Source: Amaurobius ferox
Taxonomy: Eukaryota > Arthropoda > Arachnida > Araneae > Amaurobiidae
Assembly: GCA_951213105.1 (NCBI GenBank)
Contig: OX578133.1
Span: forward strand, 142,608,851-142,672,850
Direction: 5' to 3'
DNA length: 64,000 nt
This document shows, one piece after another, positions 35,035-44,599 of the stretch. How positions within the stretch are numbered: position 1 is the stretch's first letter; each line of letters opens with the position of its first letter. The notes under the pieces were generated by a model that was given only the letters and a program-made list of their open reading frames with translations, was not told where the DNA came from and made no database searches. The translations under genes and the position numbers were made by a program.

Positions 35035-35110
35035 ATCGCAGCATTTAGTTGGTCAGACAAAGCTTTATCCATTGAGCTACTGAAATAATGATCTTTTCTT
35101 CTACATCTGA
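35035..35110 (-). mobile_element. tRNA-derived SINE head, family S3
   Basis: Reverse complement reads TTTCAGTAGCTCAATGGATA then AAGCTTTGTCTGACCAACTA, matching the box A side of 51778-51830 (CCAGTAGCTTAATGGATAAA). CACTTCAGATGTAGAAGAAA upstream also matches the leader at 51724-51770. Box B is not clear. Confidence 0.6.
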
Positions 35111-35180
35111 AGTGGACCTTACGAGAGGGTGTTTTCGTACTATTCTAGTAAAATCTATTTAAAATATTCTGCTTCTTTTT

Positions 35181-36500
35181 AACACTTTATAACAAAGTTG
35201 AAAAGTGTTTATGACTTTGTTCATTCATTCTGTCTGTCTGTCTGTCTGTCCGTTAGCACGATAACTGCCGTAGAAATGACTTAATCAAAATGAAATTTTA
35301 GCATGTTGTTCAGACGGTCTGTAGGACCTATGGGAATATAAACGAAGAATATCACCCAATTAGTTTTGGATTGAACCCGGGTTGAAAAAATGAAATACAT
35401 TGAGCCCTATGGGACCTAATTCTTCAAACATTTTTTAAGCGGATTTAAAATTCACAAATTGCTTCGAAAATTTTAGGTAATATTCAAATTGTTCCATAAT
35501 ATATATAAAAAAAAATTCAGCGAAATATATTCAGTAGTTTTTTAAATAAAAATTAAAATAATAATTACACCTCTTATATGAAGCGATCACGTGACCATGA
35601 TATGAAAAGATCACGTGGCACACTTCAAAATGATATATGGCATCCATCTTGTTTCAAAATCGTGATTTTTGAAGTTCTTTTTAATTCATATTGAGTGTTG
35701 TATCCGTCCTAAAACCACTTTATTTTTGCTTAAATTCTGTGCATCTACATACTGAAACAACGCAATTATAATATATTTGAGTTTAAATGCTCATCCAAAT
35801 TTGATTATTTCTACAACGAAGCCTATTTTTCACTTATGTAAAATGTAAACAGCAAAATATGTAGAATGAGTTGTATAAGAATTGCTGTATTTCTTTAAAA
35901 CAAAATTATTTAGCTCATGGAGTCTGCATAGCTGATATGAATGAAATATTCATTAATTTTACAAAGAGAAAGACGATTTTTTCGATGGTTTGATGTCTAA
36001 GTTTTAAGCATAGAATTTAATTACTTGTAGCTCCATGGCCTTAATTTTTAATTAAAATAAATTATTATAGTATTGTGATGAAGGAAATGAATGGGAAATT
36101 ATTTATGAATGAAATGCTGCTTTTATAGAGAGAGCAGGCGTGTTATTTTTTCTATGAAGTCATTTGAATGAATTCGAGTTGTTTTCGATGAAGTTTTCAA
36201 ATTTAATAAATTATCGTAGTATTATGATAATTCCAAAATTATTACCAAGGAATGTATGGCATTTTAGAGATGTTTAAATCAGGCAATTTATATTTTAATG
36301 CCGTCATTTGAATGAAGTTCATTTTTTTCGATGGAGGTTTGAGTTTGCAAATATAATAAATTAATGTAGTATTGTGATAAGTTTTAAAATATTACCGAGG
36401 AATGTATTGCATTTTAGAGATGTTTAAATAAAATTGCATTGAAGTTGGAAAGTGTTTCATAATTAATGCTTTAAGCATGATTGACCGTTCTTGTTATTTT
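35181..36500 (+). repeat. Repeat family B, copy 2 (longest)
   Basis: Hairpin AACACTTTATAACAAAGTTG ... AAAGTGTT at 35181-35208, (CTGT)n at 35231-35250, then the same order as copies 1 and 3. Near the 3' end a block of about 145 bp is tandemly doubled (36150-36290 and 36300-36430), each with TTTTCGATG, a GTAGTATTRTGATAA phrase and GGAATGTATKGCATTTTAGA. The end GTTGGAAAGTGTTTCATAAT then TAATGCTTTAAGCATGATTG parallels the left end of copy 3. A piggyBac-like MITE follows directly. Confidence 0.85.
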
Positions 36501-36504
36501 TTAA

Positions 36505-36840
36505 CCCTTTAAGGTTAAATTAATTTTCCTGACGTTGCCTACAACGGTCCTATTTAATGTTGAGGGGAAAAATGAAAAACACATATCAACAAAATATGAT
36601 GATTAATTTACTATTTATTGTTACTTTTATAAGATTTATCATATTTAAAATAATCAATTTCGCCATCAATTATCCGGCAATCGTCAATGACTTTCAGAAT
36701 CAATGAAAACACCTAATTTCGGTTGGTAGGACGATAATGCAGTAGTTAGCAAGAAACAGTGATGCCGTGACTGACCCGACATCTGATTAGAACTTATAAT
36801 TTTCAATATCAGTCTTCTTCCGGCACAGGACCGCAAGGGG
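36505..36840. mobile_element. Candidate piggyBac-like MITE with TTAA target duplication
   Basis: TTAA at 36501-36504 and 36841-36844 flank ends CCCTTTAAGGT and, inverted, CCCCTTGCGGTC. A CCY(T)n start and TTAA flanks are piggyBac hallmarks. Only about 8 of 11 end bases agree and no transposase is present, so the call is tentative. It would have inserted at the very end of the B copy. Confidence 0.45.
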
Positions 36841-36844
36841 TTAA

Positions 36845-37633
36845 AATTGTAGTACAAAATGCTTCAATATATATACAAAATCAATATATATAAAGTATAA
36901 AATGCTTCAATATATATAATTTATGATTAACAACGATAAACTTTTCCATTTTTTGCAAGATTAACCAACAGGAAAGCTCTAAATTTTGCTGTTCTAATAT
37001 CAAAATTTGCTTTTTTTGTAGGGGAAGATATACATTGGACACATCAGAGTTTTTTTTAATATTGATTAATAATTTCCGCCATTAAACACAATTTTTGCTA
37101 AATAAGAATTTGAGTTTTCATCAAATGTGCGATGCAAGTCAGCTATTTATAAGAGAAATCTTTTTAGATGTAAACGTGTCTTGATATTACATTCTGGAGC
37201 AACATACCATACCGTCTTCGGAAGAAATAAAGACACTCGTTTTCAGAGCACATAGTAATAAAATAAAGTTTCTTCTCCTACTTTCTACCCAAGAATACTC
37301 TCTTCTAAACATTTGGCGTGAAAAATTCTTTTTATACGCCATTTTGAATAAGAGAGTTTTGACTGTTTGTATACTTTACCCCATGATGTTTGGGTGGCTT
37401 GCTTAAAGTTGAATGGGAGGAAAAATATTTTTCAAATATTCTTCATAAAACTTTATTTTGAGGCCGCAGCATATTTATTTTGCGAATTTATGTACTCTAT
37501 TTTAAATAAAGTATTTTTGTTTGCATTATTAAACTTTGAATTTTGTGCCCCGTATATTATGTTGGTTTTCAGCGTTACTTTTTCTTTTATTAAAAATTTA
37601 TATATTCAGCAGTGAAAGCGCATTATATAAAAC

Positions 37634-37635
<2 letters not shown>
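36845..37635. other. AT-rich spacer
   Basis: Short AT-rich open frames only. A local duplication of AAAATGCTTCAATATATAT occurs at 36856 and 36899. Confidence 0.4.
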
Positions 37636-37680
<45 letters not shown>

Positions 37681-37728
37681 CGTGTGTGTATGTATATATA
37701 TATATATATACACACATATATATAGAGA
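37636..37728. repeat. TA/TG microsatellite
   Basis: Mostly (TA)n with an internal GTGCGTGTGTGTATG. The open frame rich in Tyr-Ile is an artefact. Confidence 0.95.
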
Positions 37729-38094
37729 TAAGAAAGCTAATAGGTAGAAGATAAAATAAATTGCGTACCCTAGTTCAATAACATTAAAGAGATTAAATGA
37801 TATCCGTCAAAGAGGATTTGAAATACAATATCTAACAAAAGGAAAACATTGATACCAGAGAATTAATATTGATCTTAATTTTATACTAAAATGTGGCATA
37901 AGTACTAAAACATAGGAATTAAATTAACAGTTTACAAGAGTGATACATTCAATCTAAGCACGTTCGTCAGAGAAATGGAAAATGCTGGAGGACCAAAATA
38001 TTAAAATGACAAAAATTTAATGAAGAAAAGATGTAAATTTTAATAGATGGAAGAAGAATTTGTATTATTTTTAGAGAAGAAGAATTTGTAAGTT
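37729..38094. other. AT-rich spacer
   Basis: AGAAGAATTTGTA is directly repeated at 38052 and 38088, just before the hairpin. Confidence 0.4.
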
Positions 38095-38155
38095 ATTTGT
38101 ATATCAATTATCACTTGAAGAAGATTGGTACTCAAGTGATAATTGATATACAAAT
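38095..38155. repeat. Perfect 24-bp hairpin at the 3' side of the Naiad element
   Basis: The arm 38095-38118 (beginning ATTTGTATATCAATTATCAC) is the exact reverse complement of 38132-38155, with a 13-nt loop. It lies about 210 bp beyond the last RT-like codon on the downstream side of the minus-strand retroelement. No mismatch in 24 bp suggests recent origin or constraint. It lacks the ATGA/AA/GA core of a SECIS element. Confidence 0.9.
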
Positions 38156-38363
38156 AAATTGCAACTCTAGGAATTAAGGAAATGGAAAAATAATTAATTA
38201 AATTAATTAATAAATAATTATTGTAAAATAAGTTGTATCTAAAACTTATCACAATGAATAATAAAAAACTGCAAGAATATTTATAAAAATATTAATGTAA
38301 AATGTATATGCATAAATGGTTATTAAAGTAATTAAAAGGATGACTAAAACAATAATTAACAAA

Positions 38364-38627
38364 CTATAAATTGAATTTAAAATTTCTATAGTGACAATTA
38401 ACAAAATTATCTGGATAGGATTCAGTCTTACAGTATTGTAATAAATAGGTTAAATAGCTACTAAATTGTGTATTTTCACCTAGCCTAAAAATCCTATGAA
38501 CTTGATTAATTAAATTATTTTTGTATACCTGTTTACTCATACAGGAGTTAAAATTGATAATCTTGTGAATTTTAAATGGAAAGCTGTCATGTCTTTTGTC
38601 AAAAATATTTGACAAAAAGGAAAAATC
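38364..38627 (-). pseudogene. PLE reverse transcriptase, thumb-side part
   Basis: The minus-strand frame reads DFSFLSNIFDKRHDSFPFKI then IINFNSCMSKQVYKNNLINQ, VHRIFRLGENTQFSSYLTYL and LLQYCKTESYP. This follows the family pattern of N-KRDDF-F-I-P-----IP---YGVYISQLIR--R, placed after the catalytic YIDD block. It is continuous with the RT core upstream across a (GA)n tract at 38635-38654. A TAG at 38364 ends the frame, close to where the family protein normally ends. Confidence 0.75.
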
Positions 38628-38631
38628 ATTA

Positions 38632-38985
38632 TCAAGAGAGAGAGAGAGAGAGAGTTAAATAAAAAAGAACACTAGATGAGATGCTGCTTTCCTTTGGAAT
38701 AAGTGATATATTTGAGGGATAAAAATCGAAATTTATAACAGTTGATGAGGGAGCTGTCTTAATAAGAATGACATCATCAATATAGTGGTAGAAAGTATAC
38801 TCAAAGTTTATAAAATTTGACTCGTAGAAGTAAGTATATATATTTTCTAGAGCAGAACTAGCAGAACCACCCTGAGGAACACCCTTAATTTGTAGATATA
38901 TTTTATTGCCTTGCTTCAAGTAATTATTAAAAAGAACACACTTGAGAAGGTGGTGCAAGTGAGAAGGATCGGTATCCAAATGCTA
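38632..38985 (-). pseudogene. PLE reverse transcriptase, catalytic core
   Basis: The frame includes KIYLQIKGVPQGGSASSALE (RT motif 4/B, usually GxPxGxxxSxxLxN) and FYHYIDDVILI (motif C, with the two catalytic Asp residues preserved as YIDD). IFD and finger segments should lie upstream at 39.0-39.6 kb, where LKSNFVITYVDTAANDY gives a weak match. A TAG sits just upstream at 38983. The (CT)n expansion after the palm adds LSLSLS, which is not family sequence. Reverse transcription for target-primed integration was its role; this copy is dead. Confidence 0.85.
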
Positions 38986-39345
38986 TTATAGAAATATTTA
39001 ATTAAATTCCAAATTACTTTAAATAGATCTTTTATGTCAATATTGTTAAATAGGTCCGTAAAATCATAAATTTAAAATCCCAATATATTAATAGTGTCTA
39101 ACTTTTGAATTAAATGATAACTGTTATTAGTAACATGAAAAGATGAATTATCAATAATATTATAAGTAATTTTGTTAAGAATGGCCCAAAGAGATTTACT
39201 AGCAACTGTTGCATATGATTTATGTTCAATAGTTACAACAGATCTAAAGGAGAGGGTTTTTATGAAATTTTGGGATCATAACAATATAAGGGAATCTTAG
39301 ATTGTTGCAAGGTAATTTTAATAGTTTACGAAATGCAATAATTTT

Positions 39346-39888
39346 TTAAGATGTAGTTGTTGCTGAAGAATCAATGCTTTTAAATATATTATTGTGATTT
39401 AGAAAGTCATTTAAAATTTGTACATAATATTTTTTGCAATTGACGGCGTAATCATTAGCAGCTGTATCCACATACGTGATGACAAAGTTTGATTTTAGTT
39501 CATATATTGCCTGTTTCAAGTTTGTAAAATTAATTGTACGAGTATGTTTAGTTAAAGGCATGTTACCAATGAGATGTTTGATCTCTGTCAGAATGTTCAC
39601 CTACCAAATATCGAAAGCTTCAATGGAATAGTTTTTGCTGCAAGCAGTTTTGAAAATGAATTTTTCTAAATCAATATTTAGTTGTTTAATTAAAATACAA
39701 TGATTTAATGTATTTTGGATCCAAAATTTGGTGCCATAAAGCATACGATTTTTAATTACTGAATTTTGAACAACATTGATATCCCCATGGTTATGATTGC
39801 AGTTTATAAATTTAGTAGAATAATTTGGTTGGTTGCAAACACAAGGAAAATTGGGATTGGTATTTTGATTGAGTTTTGGATGTGTCAT
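39346..39888 (-). pseudogene. Naiad CxC linker domain and start of RT
   Basis: One frame with a TAG at 39601-39603. It reads NPNFPCVCNQ (the CxC motif), then KFINCNHNHGDINVVQN, IKNRMLYGTKFW and, after the stop, NILTEIKHL and LKQAIYELKSNF. In Naiad and Chlamys proteins a CxC segment followed by H(V)xTGDxxIxxNxxLRxLxxxGxKxR joins endonuclease to RT; here VxT is deleted between the His and GD. The preceding family sequence (FKYNTPFGRQILN) is in another frame at 39950-39895, so there is a frameshift near 39890. Confidence 0.75.
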
Positions 39889-40189
39889 TGCAATTCAATA
39901 TTTGTCTACCAAAAGGGGTATTATATTTAAATGTATTGAAAATATAAGTATTAGGGAAAACAATGTTTATACTGCTGAAATAAATACTCGTAATTGAAAT
40001 TTATATTATAGTGAATTTTTGTATTTAATTACATAATAAGTATTATATTTTTTATTTTGAAGATAATTAGAGGTAGAAAGGGGTTGAATGGACAGATGGA
40101 GATTTATAAAATAAGCTCTTGTTATAATAAGATCATATAATGGGTGTGAAAAATACCATCAGGATTAAGAAAGTATTATAGACTTGATT

Positions 40190-40737
40190 TTAAAGTTGTT
40201 TTTCGATACTGAACACCCATGTTTTTATAGTCTTTATGTGATAAGAAGGTTTAATGGTTTTTTCTAGCTCAGTAATTTTTGCTTTTATGTTCATCTTTTG
40301 ACATTTTTTATTGTTATAGTTTCCTCGCTTGGATCTTTTTGATGAGGTACTATGAGAGTTATAATTTAGGATGTTAAAAATAGAGAGATCATAATTTATT
40401 TTTTTCAAGGCAGTTATTTAAATTTATTTTTAAAGGTAGTTTTCACTACATTCCTGTTATTATAAATTTGATTTAATCCATATGAAAAAACAGATTTATG
40501 CTGTTTGATTAGTGAATTTTCAAAATATAATTTATCAACGGGATTCTTTATAATGTCCAGAATCGAAATTGACATCTTATCAATTCCATGAAATTTTTTT
40601 TTAATGGCCAGGCACTTGATTTTCGATTCCAGGAAAATTAAAATGTGCTATTTAAAATTATTACAAGTGTTATGATAAGCAGGAGGAGGAAGTTGGGAAT
40701 TGTGAGATGGAAGAGAGCTAAATGTCTTAATATGGTT
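40190..40737 (-). pseudogene. Naiad endonuclease-to-linker segment
   Basis: Continuing after the TGA at 40738 in the same frame: NHIKTFSSLPSHNSQLPPP, a TAG at 40648-40650, IKCLAIKKKFHGIDKMSISI, LDIIKNPVDKLYFENSLIKQ and HKSVFSYGLNQIYNNRNVV. ENSLIKQHKSVFSYGLN resembles the EEFWIKxLxTxxPxGLN signature that follows GIY-YIG in these elements. A frameshift near 40410 leads into NYDLSIFNILNYNSHS and an otherwise undescribed basic stretch ending at TAA 40190. Confidence 0.7.
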
Positions 40738-40938
40738 TCAATGAATATTAAAACGAAGGTGAAGAGGAGTGCCAGTTTGTCCAATATATGAGTTATTACA
40801 AGTGATACATATTAATTTATAAATGTAATTATATACTTTACAAAATGTTAAATATTTAGAGTTATTATTATTAATCTGAAAGGGTAAAGCTGACGGACAG
40901 GTCTTGCAACGTTTATACTGGCAAGTACGAAAATTCAA
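40738..40938 (-). pseudogene. GIY-YIG endonuclease of Naiad element
   Basis: Reads NFRTCQYKRCKTCPSALPF, then KVYNYIYKLICITC, NNSYIGQTGTPLHLRFNIH. The C-x4-C-x2-C string plus the later C-x2-C and His fit the metal-binding motif of PLE endonucleases. IYKLI and SYIG are the GIY and YIG half-motifs, and the Arg of LRFNIH is the catalytic-type Arg of the family. The frame ends at TGA 40738-40740, exactly where relatives have Arg after NxH, so CGA to TGA decay is the simplest explanation. Upstream TAA (about 40959) and TAG (40981) show further decay. It nicked target DNA for integration. Confidence 0.85.
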
Positions 40939-41115
40939 GAGTTTTGGGGAATAGTTTTATAGCTTGACATCTAAGAGTGTCTACAAATCAAGATAGTGAA
41001 ATAATTGGTTGCTGATTGTCGATCCCTTATATCCCAATTTATATAGGTTACGGGGCACTAATGTATTAATGTATTGATTGACAATTAGACTATTTTGCCA
41101 GACGCTAACAAATAA

Positions 41116-41121
<6 letters not shown>

Positions 41122-41161
<40 letters not shown>
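41122..41161. repeat. TA microsatellite
   Basis: About 19 TA units between the presumed 5' end of the Naiad element and the hammerhead pair. Confidence 0.95.
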
Positions 41162-41164
<3 letters not shown>

Positions 41165-41499
41165 CATAAATCCCAGAACAACGTCTGCATACAGAATATA
41201 CAACCGGTAGCCGAAGAATAACGCGTAGAGAAATAACGCGCATAGAAATAACTCGCCTTCACTAGTTAGTGGATGATAATACACAAAGAGAGAGACTAAT
41301 GAGGGCAGGAAATGTAGACCGTTGGAATATTTTGAAATATAATGGATTAATTTAAAAAAATGAAAATTATATCTACTAGAAACGCCTTCAAGTTCATATT
41401 CTAAACGAATACACTAAATCAATAAGTAAAATACACTTTGCGCGAAGGATAAGAAGAACTAGAGCAATGCAAATAAGCACGAATAACACAATAATGTAG

Positions 41500-41655
41500 C
41501 AAACAGCTGTTTGGAGGATACGCTGGACCCTCTTCATCAGTGCAAGCGAACCAACAAATCCGAAGTCCAAAAGCTTTTGGAATTCGGGTTCGTTAGTTCT
41601 CTTGCACTGACGAAGGGGATCCAGTGTTTCTTTGAAACAGATGTATACTGTATTG
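41500..41655. ncRNA. Inverted pair of hammerhead-ribozyme-like motifs
   Basis: Plus strand: CTGACGA at 41607-41613 and GAAAC at 41634-41638 give both conserved core strings, CUGANGA and GAAA, separated by a stem-loop with several G-U pairs, followed by AGATGTATACTG. Minus strand: CTGATGA (complement of 41534-41540) and CAAAC (complement of 41509-41513), where the second core has lost its first G. The two face each other around the 16-bp perfect palindrome TCCAAAAGCTTTTGGA at 41566-41581, so the whole 41515-41625 block folds back on itself. Hammerheads of this kind occur in terminal repeats of canonical Penelope-like elements. A related single copy is at 59205-59330. Self-cleavage is not established. 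Confidence 0.6.
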
Positions 41656-41661
41656 TGATTA

Positions 41662-42439
41662 TGAATTAGCAAATTTGTCAACGGCTCGCAAAAACAAGAT
41701 ATTTAAACGGCATTTTTTCTTTATCAGGGGTTTGGAAAAACTGACGTATTTTTAAATGAAAGTGAAGAACATTTTTTTTATTTTTTCTAATTTTGTGAAT
41801 TTTTTAATTATATTTGAAAAATTTAGACGTAGCCTATCTAGTCGTTATATCTAGTAGTAAATATATAGTCGTTGTCTAAAAATATTTTGATTTTGCTGGT
41901 TTTCTAAATTAATTTGCTCCCGTATGAAGAAAATATCTTTGGGACGCAGTTTCCCATAAGACGTGAATATCGCTAGCTCCAAGCATGTACAAGAGCACAC
42001 CGTGCAGATTGCTCGAATGTATTTCTTCAATTTTGGTTCTATAGGTCATGTATGTCAGATATTTTGGTATCTATTGTCAAAACGGATGCCTATTGTTGTT
42101 TAGAAGAAGAGGTTCGGGGGTAATAAATTTGAGGGTAGAAATATAAAAACTCAAATATACGAGTGGGGATCAAAAATAGCAAACGCTATGTGTGTTAAAA
42201 TTACAAATTTTTCATTTCTGTATTCAGTAGGGAGAAGAGGTGGTAAAAGCAACCAAATGGGGACCACTGGAGGTCTGAAGCGACCGCTTCGTCTTCTTTA
42301 TGGTAGATCTAACCCTGATATACACTCATACACACATAAACGTGCACACATACGCGGAAGATCCCAAGCATGGACACATATATTATTATTTTATAAGCAT
42401 AAAATATAATATAATTAAGAAACTCAAAATCATTCTCAG
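41662..42439. other. AT-rich spacer
   Basis: A short open frame (42188-42409) has no recognisable domain. Confidence 0.4.
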
Positions 42440-42670
42440 GAAAGACCTCTTCCGCTTATTTTACTGACCTTGAAAGTGTCTTGTGGCGATGTTGAGCAGA
42501 GGTTCGCAAAATGACATAACCCCAAATTGGTGTCCGATCGAACAGTGTATGTAGCCAAGAGGGTTTCCATGGCAACGGGAGGAAAGAAGGAGGACTGCTC
42601 ATAGTCTTCGAACTTCATCTTTACAAGATCTCCCGTAAAGAAGCCGCTCATTTCGAAAAGAATTAGAGAA
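42440..42670 (+). repeat. Dispersed repeat E, copy 1
   Basis: TGACCTTGAAAGTGTCTTGT, AATGACATAACCCCAAATTG, TGTCCGATCGAACAGTGTAT and CCATGGCAACGGGAGGAAAG have counterparts in the same order at 50738-50875. Non-coding; the minus-strand 89-residue frame is unassigned. Confidence 0.7.
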
Positions 42671-44119
42671 CATTGACAAAAAATTTTGTTTAAATAATAG
42701 AGCATTCAAATCCTAAGGATACCAGAAGAGTATTGTACTCGAACTCGCTTAGTGGAATATCGGTCATATTCCTATATCCTGGTTACTGTAATATTTATTC
42801 ATTATCGAATCATAAACCTTATTTTTTATCCCATTAACGGATTACTCCAGTCATTGTAATATAGTTTAGTAGAAGAATTCGATATACAGTATATTTTGCG
42901 CAAAGTAAATATTGTGAAAAATTTATAAATCATGTAAAGAAAAAATTATTTTAGGGTATTTTTAGCTAAGGTGGGGAACAGTACCCGTACGTTCTAGACT
43001 GGGCGAACTTGTTATCCAATGTATCACTTTGACCATCTAAGGAATTAAGATAATTATCTTACACACTTCTCCTTTGAAACGAGACTGGGGATTGCTCCAG
43101 GAGCCCCCAACCGATATTACACTATATTTGAGTTCCGTTCCTAAATGTAGCCAAAAAATAGCACTAAAGCACTGGCGAATTTATTGCGCACAGACTGCTA
43201 CTTACTACATTCCTCTGGTCATGTAAGGAAATATTAAAATTACCTTACAGTATACAGGATTTCTAAGACAGTCCTTAAGCACCCGAATAAATGTTTAAGG
43301 AATGGTCCATGAGTGCATATTTTAGGTCAGTCTATAGTAAAGTGAACAGACGAACTTGGCAGCAAAGCGAGATAGATGAAAATAACCAAGTATAAAGTTT
43401 TTCATATCGAAAAAGAAAAAAGTAAGAGATGCGAGGTGGTGAAGAAATGTTCGATTAAGGTGGTCGCGGAAAAATCGTCAACTGCGATAATAAATGGTGG
43501 CGATATTATAATATTGTTGCTGATCTATCAGCGTAAGAGTTGTGCCATATCCCAGTTATACCATAGAGTTGTGCCATAACAAGCCAATTGAATCGCTGCA
43601 GTGTAACTGTACAAAAGGTATGTGCCAGCCATTTTTTTTGTAACTGATCGAGTGTAGTTCCTTGCAATGTTTTGATCAGAGTATAGGTCTCACATTAGAA
43701 CCTCCTGGGTCATTTCATAAAATAATTAATTAGTAAAGGGTTTTTGTAATTATATATATGTAATCATAATTGAGTGTTAAATAAAAATTTATTTTAAAGA
43801 TAAAATTGTGCAATTAATGATCAATGTATTGTTTAATTTTAGCTAAGGTAAGTGAGATCGCACTTAGGTAAATTTGGTGGGTTATTGTAACTCCTACGTA
43901 TATGTACGTTACTACGTATGCGGTTACTACGTATGCAGCTACTACTTACTTATTAAATATAATTTGTACGCCATTTTTACGCCACAGTAAAGCATTATTT
44001 ATCTAATGAGCAGGAATCGACAATAAAACTATTACAAAAGGTATATATTTGACACAATAGGACAAATGGCTGTCTTAAATACAATAGGACAAATGGTATT
44101 CTTTTTCATAAACAGGGCC
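42671..44119. other. Spacer; short tandem at 43889-43945
   Basis: No gene. GTTACTACGTATGCGGTTAC shows a 16-bp unit repeated about three times at 43905-43945, and ACAATAGGACAAATGG is doubled at 44055 and 44082. Confidence 0.5.
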
Positions 44120-44136
44120 TTATAAAAACAACCTAG

Positions 44137-44541
44137 GACTTAGATCAGTTTACTGAATGGTTTCAATCACTGATCCAAGGTATGTGTGATACCAGCTACA
44201 GAAAGAAGCAACTCAGTCACACTCCAATATTTACCTGGTGGACGTCTAAACTTGCAGTGTAAAGAAAAAAATTAAAAGCAAAATGGAGGAGATGGAAAAA
44301 CCAGTAAAATATGGAGAATTCAGTAGCTTATAAGAGAGAAAAGGTAATCTATAAAAACCTATTATTTGAGGCAAAGTTTAAAGCGTGGCAAGACTTCTGT
44401 TCTACTACATCAAGTCACTTTGGAGCAACATTCAAAATAGCATATGGTGAAACTTATCAGGCAGATCATATAGCGGCAGAGCTAGTGGCAGGTTCAACAA
44501 ATATCAATAGTGAAGACGTATTATCAAGTTTTGCAAATTAA
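44137..44541 (+). pseudogene. Pre-RT region of non-LTR element
   Basis: LDQFTEWFQSLIQGMCDTSY, then TPIFTWWTSKL (the PWW-type motif between endonuclease and RT), a stop, and from about 44311 YKREKVIYKNLLFEAKFKAW with QDFCSTTSSHFGATFKIAYG, like the WRxFC...WG..YK motif of R1-type proteins. Non-catalytic linker; frame broken by at least two stops. Confidence 0.65.
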
Positions 44542-44599
44542 TTGTTTATTGAATCCCCTGCTTCAATAATGGATCTAGGAAGAACCGCTGACTGAAAGG

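Larger units (their letters stand above)
38160..41060 (-). mobile_element. Naiad-type Penelope-like retroelement, decayed
   Basis: On the minus strand the domain order is GIY-YIG endonuclease with upstream Cys pairs (40.9-40.7 kb), a YGLN-type linker (40.6-40.4 kb), a CxC domain with GDINVVQN (39.9-39.6 kb) and Penelope-type reverse transcriptase (39.6-38.36 kb). Canonical Penelope elements place GIY-YIG after RT. The permuted order with a CxC linker is the published hallmark of Naiad/Chlamys elements. At least two frameshifts and five stops make it inactive. A TA microsatellite lies upstream at 41122-41161, in keeping with the reported insertion bias of such elements for microsatellites. Exact ends are not resolved. 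Confidence 0.85.

Noticed and set aside
38364..40938. Selenoprotein-encoding Naiad
   Set aside because: The only stop matching TGA in the endonuclease falls at an Arg site, other stops are TAG/TAA, and the nearby hairpin lacks a SECIS core.
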